A DNA stretch of 28,105 nucleotides from a virus, in IMG/VR virus record IMGVR_UViG_3300017727_004034, positions 1 through 28,105 of that record; one strand, 5' to 3'. Each line of letters begins with the position of its first letter. Position 1 is the stretch's first letter. A program made the position numbers and the translations under genes. Below the pieces are notes generated by a model. It was not told the DNA's origin. It made no database searches and saw only the letters and a list, made by a program, of their open reading frames with translations. Of this stretch, positions 16,402 to 22,171 are shown piece after piece.

Positions 16402-17154
16402 TTAATAAACTTGAGTATGAAAATTTAAATATGCTTCAGGTGGCGTACTATCAAGACGAAAATATATCCAACTATACATATCTCCCTGTGCATGAGCCAT
16501 TATCTCATCAAATTTACCACCAAATGTATCATTTAAATCATATTTTAAAGCATCAAGTTCCTTTGTATTCTTTATCATTCCACTCACTATCATACCTGTT
16601 GAATTTGCCCTAATAATTGGTGCTAAATCTAAATATTTTTGTGTTGAATATAAATACATACATGGGTCACCTTTCCTTACATAATGCCTGAACCTACTCG
16701 CCAAGCGAATTACTGCACCCGTTGTCTTGCTTCTACTATCAAATTCTCCATAACAATCATCTACTATTAACGCATAACTTGTATCATTTTCTTCTACCTT
16801 TTTTTTATTTTGTTGCATACCAATTAAATCCGTTATTATTTTATTATCATAAGCATCATAACAAGTATCTCTATATTTCTTTGCTGTAAAGCGACTTGTC
16901 GAGTCATTCCATACTGTGGGGGATATTACCGTTACAGATGAAAACATATCTTCATCTCCTTCTCTACTGCCATAAAAATTTGGATTATGCAAAAAATTAT
17001 TCCACAAAGTTCCCTTTCCCATGCGAACTCCTCCTACCAAGCTAATTAGCTGACCTTTATATACATTTGGTATATTTGGGTGTAATTCCCTCTTGTTGCT
17101 TTCATCTTCATTATCTTCTGCTACTACGGGCAAGATTGTTAAATCGTTATTCAT
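16402..17154 (-). CDS. DNA-packaging ATPase, A32/FtsK-HerA type (250 aa)
   Basis: Predicted ATPase that drives viral DNA into the capsid. The Walker A loop is at residues 41-49 (GGVRMGKGT), Walker B at 127-134 (YALIVDDC, with the two acids), and a sensor-like strand at 168-175 (LYSTQKYL) is followed by an arginine (R182) and NST. The length of 250 fits virophage, polinton-like and poxvirus A32-like ATPases. The loop has GKGT in place of the usual GKST/GKT, a mild variation. The N-terminal 30 residues are acidic and disordered. The start is ATATAAATGAA, and the gene lies upstream of the minor-virion and capsid-like genes. It is divergent from the plus-strand gene at 17205, with a 50-nt gap holding both start signals. 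Confidence 0.88.
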   Translation of the reverse strand: MNNDLTILPVVAEDNEDESNKRELHPNIPNVYKGQLISLVGGVRMGKGTLWNNFLHNPNFYGSREGDEDMFSSVTVISPTVWNDSTSRFTAKKYRDTCYDAYDNKIITDLIGMQQNKKKVEENDTSYALIVDDCYGEFDSRSKTTGAVIRLASRFRHYVRKGDPCMYLYSTQKYLDLAPIIRANSTGMIVSGMIKNTKELDALKYDLNDTFGGKFDEIMAHAQGDMYSWIYFRLDSTPPEAYLNFHTQVY

Positions 17155-17159
17155 TTATA
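17152..17159 (-). promoter_or_regulatory. TATAAATG start element, packaging ATPase
   Basis: The sense strand reads ATATAAATGAA; the opposite-strand TTCTCTCCA element lies 28 nt away, so the short gap serves two diverging genes. Confidence 0.6.
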
Positions 17160-17186
17160 TATAATCAATATTTTTATTTTATATTT

Positions 17187-17195
17187 TTCTCTCCA
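17187..17195 (+). promoter_or_regulatory. TTCTCTCCA element before 137-aa gene
   Basis: Nine nucleotides (TAATATAAA) lie between the motif and the ATG. Confidence 0.5.
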
Positions 17196-17204
17196 TAATA
17201 TAAA

Positions 17205-17618
17205 ATGAATGATTATGAAAATAATGTTTTAACTGATTTTAAAGTTTTTTGTCCTACTGATGTTATTCAAAAGTATAAACACAAACATACTAATGATAAG
17301 AATTGGACAAGATTTTATTATTATAAAGATAAAAAAAGACATCAAGTTGGTAATGAAAATATTGAATTTGATTATGAGGTTTCTTCTACTCTTGCTTATA
17401 ATAAAAATGTATTTTATAAAATGACCACTATGTCTAATCAAGATGGTTTTTTTGATTATTATTTTAAATTAAAAAATAACTTGCCTAAAATAGTTGTTAA
17501 AAAATCTAATAGAAAAAATCAAAGTAATAGAACTAAAAATATTAAAGAGGTTGGTACTAATCCTACATTGCCACCCATTTGTCCAGAAAGTGGAAAGTTT
17601 ATATGCCATTTTAAATGA
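17205..17618 (+). CDS. unknown protein (137 aa)
   Basis: I do not recognise it. It is a Lys/Asn/Tyr-rich soluble protein with a probable beta-rich core (FKVFCPTDVIQKY; WTRFYYYKDKK; GFFDYYFKLK) and a basic, disordered linker (KKSNRKNQSNRTKN) before a short Cys-containing end (PPICPESGKFICHFK). It is one of the few plus-strand genes and diverges from the packaging ATPase. It ends 8 nt into the C5 methyltransferase gene, tail to tail. The TTCTCTCCA element supports the chosen ATG. Confidence 0.75.
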   Translation: MNDYENNVLTDFKVFCPTDVIQKYKHKHTNDKNWTRFYYYKDKKRHQVGNENIEFDYEVSSTLAYNKNVFYKMTTMSNQDGFFDYYFKLKNNLPKIVVKKSNRKNQSNRTKNIKEVGTNPTLPPICPESGKFICHFK

Positions 17619-18276
17619 ATAATTCTCTCAAGAGTTCTGGGGGAATTCTAAATTTCATAGTTCTATTTTGACCACAACCAATTGCTGGTTGGTCTTTCTT
17701 ATGTGTACCTAAACTTTTTTTATGTTTATTATTAATCATATTATTACATTTACCTTTTCCCAAACATAATTTTGGAGAGAAATTTAATTTATTTGTCCAT
17801 ATTCTTGTTCTTTTTCTATATCCCCAATCACAATATCTACAATAATCAACAGTATATGAAGGCAAGTCAAGCATAAAATCTTGATTTTTTAATGTTCCTG
17901 TTTCTGGATTTTCTATATACCAGTATTTAGGATTAAAAAAATTTATTATTTCCAAGACTTTTTTTACCCATTCTATTCCTTTTTTAAAATCGAGTGCGAA
18001 TAATTCTTGAGTATATATATATTTATTTCCTTTTTTTCCTTTTTCTCTTCCTATCCAAGGTTTTATTAATGCACTAAAATATGTGCATGGTGGCGATGCC
18101 CATATTATATCAAAATTTTTATATTTTTTATAATCAAATTTTAATATATCTACCAAGTGAGTTGGAGGCTCATGATTATGATATGCTCGTATATCTACAC
18201 TTACTACCTCCCAACCTTTCTCTTTGGCTATTTTTCCAACGCTTCCCGTTCCGCTAAATAATTCAAGTATTTTCAT
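17611..18276 (-). CDS. C5-cytosine DNA methyltransferase (221 aa)
   Basis: Predicted enzyme that transfers a methyl group to carbon 5 of cytosine in DNA. The ordered motifs are: I (LELFSGTGS, residues 4-12), II (VVSVDI, 24-29), IV (SPPCTYFS, 61-68, with catalytic Cys64), VI (ENPETG, 122-127) and VIII (YRKRTRIWTN, 153-162). At 221 aa it is short; after motif VIII there is only a Cys/Lys-rich stretch and a compact end (PAIGCGQNRTMKFRIPPELLRELF), which serves as motifs IX-X as in small phage-type enzymes. The start context is AATATTATATG, without TAAATG. It is the only C5-type enzyme of the four methyltransferases here. Confidence 0.92.
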   Translation of the reverse strand: MKILELFSGTGSVGKIAKEKGWEVVSVDIRAYHNHEPPTHLVDILKFDYKKYKNFDIIWASPPCTYFSALIKPWIGREKGKKGNKYIYTQELFALDFKKGIEWVKKVLEIINFFNPKYWYIENPETGTLKNQDFMLDLPSYTVDYCRYCDWGYRKRTRIWTNKLNFSPKLCLGKGKCNNMINNKHKKSLGTHKKDQPAIGCGQNRTMKFRIPPELLRELFI

Positions 18277-18313
18277 ATAATATTAGTCATGATTTTATTC
18301 TGAATCACTATCT

Positions 18314-18565
18314 TCATTCTACTGGTAATTCACGCATTTCTTCAATCCAGGGTTTTTCCATTTCTTCATATCTTTGTTTCACTTTACCACGATGGGCTAA
18401 TAATATACATTCATCTAATTGTTTTAGATTTCTTAATAATTTTTTATTTTTTATTTGTTCTTTATATAATTCTTCTTCAAGTTGGGTTATTATTTCATTT
18501 TGGTGGTCAATCACCATTTCGTCTAATCCTTTGAGTGTTTTTGCGAGTTGTGCTTTAGTGGGCAT
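18314..18565 (-). CDS. small coiled-coil protein (83 aa)
   Basis: Unrecognised family. Residues 10-60 form an almost uninterrupted charged helix with hydrophobic heptad positions (LKGLDEMVIDHQNEIITQLE, then EELYKEQIKNKKLLRNLKQL), which predicts a coiled-coil dimer or trimer. No other domain is visible. It sits between the C5 methyltransferase and a disordered basic protein, all minus strand. The start (TATTATTATG) has no TAAATG motif. It might be a scaffold or assembly helper, but nothing in the sequence proves it. Confidence 0.7.
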   Translation of the reverse strand: MPTKAQLAKTLKGLDEMVIDHQNEIITQLEEELYKEQIKNKKLLRNLKQLDECILLAHRGKVKQRYEEMEKPWIEEMRELPVE

Positions 18566-18568
18566 AAT

Positions 18569-18604
18569 AATAATATAATAAACATTTATTAATATTATAT
18601 TATT
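18569..18604. terminator. 12-bp AT hairpin after disordered basic gene
   Basis: AATAATATAATA and TATTATATTATT pair perfectly around a 12-nt loop in the gap between the 214-aa gene and the coiled-coil gene. Confidence 0.5.
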
Positions 18605-18613
18605 TTCAATTTG

Positions 18614-19258
18614 CTATATTCCATAATTCCATCTACCTCCACCTGTCTTGTGTTGAGCAAAACTGCCTATATTTCCCGTCCATTTTGCTACTCTTGGTTT
18701 ACTGGGCGGTGCAACGGGTCTGTGCCTTTGGTTTATAACCCTATTTGGGTGTGGATTTTTGCTTGTTGAATGTTTTTTTTTTCTTTTTTCTTCGTACATA
18801 TCCATATAATTAGAGAATGTATCATAGTCAAGTTTTGTATTTTTCGCTGGAGCAGGCATCTTTGTTGGTTCTGCTTTCTTGGTTTTTCCAGCTGCTTTTG
18901 CTTGTCTTGTTGCTAAACTTTTAGCTCTTCCTCTTGCTAAAGCATCTAATTGAGATTGGCTCATAACTTTCTTTTTTCTTTTTACTTTATCTTTTCCTCT
19001 TCTTTTTTGTGGGACTTCTTCTTCTATTGTTTGGAGAGAATTTGGTAAATTATCTTTTATTTCATCTTTTACTATTTCTTTTTTTTCTAATTTTATATTT
19101 TTTTTTTTGAATTCTTTTCCAAAGACATCTGTTGCACCTACAGGTGGTTCTTGGATTTCTTGCTGTATAACTTCTACCTCTTCCTCTAATTCTTCCATGG
19201 GCTTTATAGCTAAATCAGCAAGTGGGTCTTTAATTGTCGGCAGTCTATGTTGGCTCAT
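18614..19258 (-). CDS. disordered basic virion-type protein (214 aa)
   Basis: The N-terminus is acidic (MEELEEEVEVIQQEIQEPP) and the middle is strongly basic (PQKRRGKDKVKRKKKV). It is followed by SQLDALARGRAKSLATRQAKA, a segment of the kind '.QL.AL.KGR.K' often seen in basic proteins of algal DNA viruses, and a Pro/Lys/Gly-rich tail. Residues about 43-53 (TDVFGKEFKKK) resemble EDIFGKDLKVK at the end of the 52-aa protein at 21330. Likely role: DNA condensation in the virion or a capsid-interior linker; this is inferred from charge and context only. The start (GATTATAATG) is close to, but not, the TATAAATG motif. Confidence 0.75.
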   Translation of the reverse strand: MSQHRLPTIKDPLADLAIKPMEELEEEVEVIQQEIQEPPVGATDVFGKEFKKKNIKLEKKEIVKDEIKDNLPNSLQTIEEEVPQKRRGKDKVKRKKKVMSQSQLDALARGRAKSLATRQAKAAGKTKKAEPTKMPAPAKNTKLDYDTFSNYMDMYEEKRKKKHSTSKNPHPNRVINQRHRPVAPPSKPRVAKWTGNIGSFAQHKTGGGRWNYGI

Positions 19259-19297
19259 TATAATCTACATTTAGATTTTATTTTTGTATAAAAAGTA

Positions 19298-21286
19298 TTA
19301 ATGAAATACTGATGCATTTCCACCTTGACTATAATCACTATCACTATTTCTCTTTTTTATTTTTATTGTTATAGTGCTTGTCGAGTCTAATATATCTGGT
19401 TTATTTCCAAGAGCGTCTGTTAGTCGGCATCTCAAAGAGCTGACGGAAAATGGTGCGGGATTGTTCAAGCAAATCCAGTTTTCCATAGGACAAGCAAAGA
19501 ATTCACCTCTATGATTTCCTACCCTATCACCTGCTGCTGGTGATTTATAAGGTCTATTACCTGTTGGTATAACTCCTAATATTGCAGCACTATTACCTCC
19601 ACTATTCAGATTTAATGTTCCAGCAGCATCACTACCTGATGAATTACCATAATATCCTGTTATAGGTAAATCTGGTAATGTTACCACTAAATTCAAGTTT
19701 TCTGGTAATGTTATTCCTAATTCTAATTCTGCTGGTAATCCTGCTGCTGCTGGGAGCATAGCTGTCGCTGCCACTTTTCCATAATGTCCTATATATCCTA
19801 ATACTTTTGCTATTGTTGATTTTCGCAATATTTGTCTGCATTCTCTATCCCAAGTTCCTCCTTGTGCCTGGGGTAAAGCATTTTGAATAGGTGAAAGATT
19901 ATTTAATAAAAATGTAAATGGACTATAAGCTCCCAAATCCCCAGCAACCATAGCAGCAGGGAGTGTCGCCTTATGATGAATAGCATTACATAATACTCTT
20001 GGTTCTTGATGCGATGAACAAAGTCCCATACGAATAGGAAGATGTCTATATAAATCAAAATTTAATCTATCACCACCTAATGTTGCCGACCAAGTTCCTT
20101 GATTAGCTGGGTCTGCTATAATTATTTTTCCTGGTAATCCCGCATCTGTAACCGCAACAGGAGGAGTTGTCCAAGTATTTGCTGCTAAAGATGTTATTCC
20201 CATATATCCCTCTAAAACATATACTGGAGCAGCTCCTGTATTATCAAGCACGGGACGAATTCCAATATTAATATGAGAGGCAGGTGAGGGAGGAATGGCT
20301 ATTCGTCCCCAGTGTACGGTTTCTTCTTTTAAACGATTATTTACTCCTTCTACTGTTTTACGACCAGGCTTACGAGCATAAAAATCAGCTTGTAATCCTG
20401 GAGCAGCATTCGGGTCACTTATTTCCCACCATACAGTAAATGCTGTTCCTCCGTTTAATTTATTAGTATTACTATTAACATTATATATATCATTACTTGT
20501 AAATATTGTATTATCAAATATTCCCCCACGAAGAGCCGTAATTTCTCTAACACCCGTATTATCTGTGCGAAATCGCCAATTATATCCTCCATGTTCAATA
20601 TTTATACCACTCCCATTTGGTGCAAATGTTCCTAATCTTGCTCCATTATGTGTATTCCAAAGTGGTTCTGTATCAACAAAAAGACCATTTCCATTTGTTC
20701 CTTTTAATTTTATCCAATCAATATATGCTCCTGCTTCAGGCTCGACTGTGCCTCCTATTTGATTAGTACTATTTATACCTCCTTGTCCAATATTATTAGC
20801 ACCTACTTGAGTAATCCAATTTCCAACATCTCCTTCTGTCTGTGTCTCACATACTTGAGGGGTATTCCAAAATGTAAAGGGAGAGCCAGCTGCAGCAGCT
20901 GATGCCCAACCTCGACATATATTAGAAATGCCAACTTTATCAGGATTATTTAATTGTGAATTAATTTCGTCGCCAACTCCTTGAGCTACTAATTTTATAG
21001 GAAAATTCTTACCTTTTGTTTCTACATTAATTTCAAATGGACTATGTGGAGTATATAAAGCAGCATCACGAGTACCATCTTGGAGTAAAGCACCTGAACC
21101 AAGTTGGAAACCTAATGAATTACTACCAGCTGCAACCTGTGCCTCTAAATCTACCATCAATCTACGATTAATATTAGAACTTACTAAACAAACCTCTGCA
21201 TCTTTTGGAAACTTTATTTGTTCCGTCATAAAATTAGAGAAATCCTCTGGGTCATCTCCTTTACTATTAAGAACTATTAAACTCAT
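19298..21286 (-). CDS. large virion protein candidate (662 aa)
   Basis: No family recognised with certainty. It starts MSLIVLNSKGDDPEDFSNFM, then IKFPKDAEVCLVSSNINRRL at residues 24-43, which resembles the N-terminal segment of the giant protein and the opening '.F.N.....I..P....V.L....I' seen in large virion proteins of algal viruses. The rest is Gly/Asn/Thr/Pro-rich, beta-type, with long loops and no membrane span, ending STITIKIKKRNSDSDYSQGG. The start is ATATAAATGAG. It diverges from the 52-aa basic gene at 21330; both have TATAAATG, so the 43-nt gap drives two likely late genes. Confidence 0.65.
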   Translation of the reverse strand: MSLIVLNSKGDDPEDFSNFMTEQIKFPKDAEVCLVSSNINRRLMVDLEAQVAAGSNSLGFQLGSGALLQDGTRDAALYTPHSPFEINVETKGKNFPIKLVAQGVGDEINSQLNNPDKVGISNICRGWASAAAAGSPFTFWNTPQVCETQTEGDVGNWITQVGANNIGQGGINSTNQIGGTVEPEAGAYIDWIKLKGTNGNGLFVDTEPLWNTHNGARLGTFAPNGSGINIEHGGYNWRFRTDNTGVREITALRGGIFDNTIFTSNDIYNVNSNTNKLNGGTAFTVWWEISDPNAAPGLQADFYARKPGRKTVEGVNNRLKEETVHWGRIAIPPSPASHINIGIRPVLDNTGAAPVYVLEGYMGITSLAANTWTTPPVAVTDAGLPGKIIIADPANQGTWSATLGGDRLNFDLYRHLPIRMGLCSSHQEPRVLCNAIHHKATLPAAMVAGDLGAYSPFTFLLNNLSPIQNALPQAQGGTWDRECRQILRKSTIAKVLGYIGHYGKVAATAMLPAAAGLPAELELGITLPENLNLVVTLPDLPITGYYGNSSGSDAAGTLNLNSGGNSAAILGVIPTGNRPYKSPAAGDRVGNHRGEFFACPMENWICLNNPAPFSVSSLRCRLTDALGNKPDILDSTSTITIKIKKRNSDSDYSQGGNASVFH

Positions 21287-21291
21287 TTATA
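21284..21291 (-). promoter_or_regulatory. TATAAATG start element, 662-aa gene
   Basis: The sense strand reads ATATAAATGAG. Its mirror-image partner for the plus-strand 52-aa gene lies 33 nt away. Confidence 0.6.
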
Positions 21292-21324
21292 TTATCTAAA
21301 TATAAAAAAAATATTATGTTACAT

Positions 21325-21332
21325 TATAAATG
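21325..21332 (+). promoter_or_regulatory. TATAAATG start element, 52-aa gene
   Basis: ATTATAAATGCC: the only plus-strand gene with the exact element, and the main reason to trust this short gene. Confidence 0.6.
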
Positions 21333-21488
21333 CCTCATTTTTCCAAAGTATTTCAAAAAGCTAATATGAAGTTAAAGAAAAAACGACAACCAAGGAATTT
21401 ACTTGATGTCGCTAAAATGAAACCAGAAAAAATGCCAACTCCAGAAGATATTTTTGGTAAGGATTTAAAAGTAAAGGGTAAAAAATAA
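21330..21488 (+). CDS. small basic protein (52 aa)
   Basis: A short frame reading MPHFSKVFQKANMKLKKKRQ, then a Lys-rich middle and PTPEDIFGKDLKVKGKK at the end; about a third of the residues are Lys or Arg. Small basic proteins of this kind act as core or DNA-condensing proteins in adenovirus-like and virophage-like particles. The C-terminal DIFGKDLK resembles DVFGKEFKK in the 214-aa protein, which suggests a shared binding partner such as the capsid inner wall. Support for its reality: a TATAAATG start, coding-like composition, and a stop only 2 nt before the next gene's TTCTCTCCA element. Confidence 0.65.
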   Translation: MPHFSKVFQKANMKLKKKRQPRNLLDVAKMKPEKMPTPEDIFGKDLKVKGKK

Positions 21489-21490
21489 AT

Positions 21491-21499
21491 TTCTCTCCA
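21491..21499 (+). promoter_or_regulatory. TTCTCTCCA element before 83-aa gene
   Basis: Eight nucleotides (TATTCTAA) separate it from the ATG at 21508. Confidence 0.5.
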
Positions 21500-21507
21500 T
21501 ATTCTAA

Positions 21508-21759
21508 ATGTCTAACCATTCTGTATACAATGTATCTCAAGGTGTTGATATAGGTTATGAATATTCTACCTATATTTTAGGAACTCTTTTTTTTGCATCT
21601 GAAGTTTTACCCTTGCTTAAAGGTAAAAGTAATGGTCTTCTTCATGCTGCTTTATGTCTTATTCAAGGTTCTAAATGTCTTCTTGATAAAGCTGAAGCTC
21701 AAACAAAGGCTGCTCTTGATAATGCGGTTAAAAATCCTGTCGCTGAAAATTCTGTTTAA
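21508..21759 (+). CDS. small protein with hydrophobic segment (83 aa)
   Basis: Unrecognised. Residues 16-37 (GYEYSTYILGTLFFASEVLP and following) form a hydrophobic stretch, and residues 43-56 (GLLHAALCLIQGSK) a second, weaker one. An amphipathic Ala/Lys-rich helix follows (LLDKAEAQTKAALDNAVKN). It could be a small membrane-associated or capsid-cement-type protein. It follows the 52-aa basic gene in the same direction and has both TTCTCTCCA and a TCTAAATG start. Confidence 0.65.
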   Translation: MSNHSVYNVSQGVDIGYEYSTYILGTLFFASEVLPLLKGKSNGLLHAALCLIQGSKCLLDKAEAQTKAALDNAVKNPVAENSV

Positions 21760-22051
21760 TTCTTCAAAATATATATAATTATGTATATATTTTGTTCATA
21801 TCTGTATAATTGGTATATTTTATAATTTCATCTTGTTTCTTCTCCCCCCTTTTATTTTATTCCCCCCCTTTTGGTTTTAAAAAGGAGGGAAACCATAAGA
21901 TGCTGTGGTTTTTATTATTTTAATATTTCTTGGTCTTAACTGTTGGTCTCCCCCCTTTCACCCTTTTTTTTTATTTTCTTTTCTCATAATCTATAATTAT
22001 AAAATCAAAGTAAAAATAAATTTCTCTCCAAAAAAGGGTGATTGGAGGAAG
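21760..22051. other. C-rich intergenic spacer
   Basis: The longest stretch without a confident gene apart from 10.5-10.8 kb. It lies between plus-strand genes and the convergent primase-helicase. It contains two copies of TCTCCCCCCTTT (21841-21852, 21947-21958), a separate run of seven C (21862-21868), and short inverted repeats (AAACCA 21890-21895 with TGGTTT 21906-21911). C runs this long are rare elsewhere in the window. It may be a transcription-stop zone or replication origin; neither is shown. Confidence 0.5.
22022..22030 (+). promoter_or_regulatory. TTCTCTCCA element in the spacer
   Basis: A plus-strand copy lies 21 nt before an ATG that opens a 39-codon frame (22052-22171). Confidence 0.35.
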
Positions 22052-22171
22052 ATGGTCATAAACAATTATACTATTATTACTAATCCTTACCTTTTATGCT
22101 GTTATACTCATTCACACCCTTTTTTTTTCAAAAGGGTGTGTGTTGGGTGTAAAGGGTGTGTGTTATACTAA
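22052..22171 (+). CDS. possible 39-aa Cys-rich peptide
   Basis: A short frame following a TTCTCTCCA copy: MVINNYTIITNPYLLCCY, then a stretch with FFF and CVGCKGC. Half of it lies within a hairpin and GT-rich repeat, and it ends inside the stop region of the convergent primase gene. It may be only a non-coding 3' region. Confidence 0.2.
   Translation: MVINNYTIITNPYLLCCYTHSHPFFFKRVCVGCKGCVLY
22113..22140. terminator. GC-containing hairpin between convergent genes
   Basis: CACACCCTTTT and AAAAGGGTGTG form a perfect 11-bp stem with a 6-nt loop. It is followed by two more GGGTGT units, close to the stop of the primase-helicase at 22168. Convergent position suggests a bidirectional transcript end. 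Confidence 0.5.

Noticed and set aside
21286-21330. Divergent gap as a bidirectional origin
   Set aside because: It is only 43 nt and is fully explained by two start elements facing away from each other.
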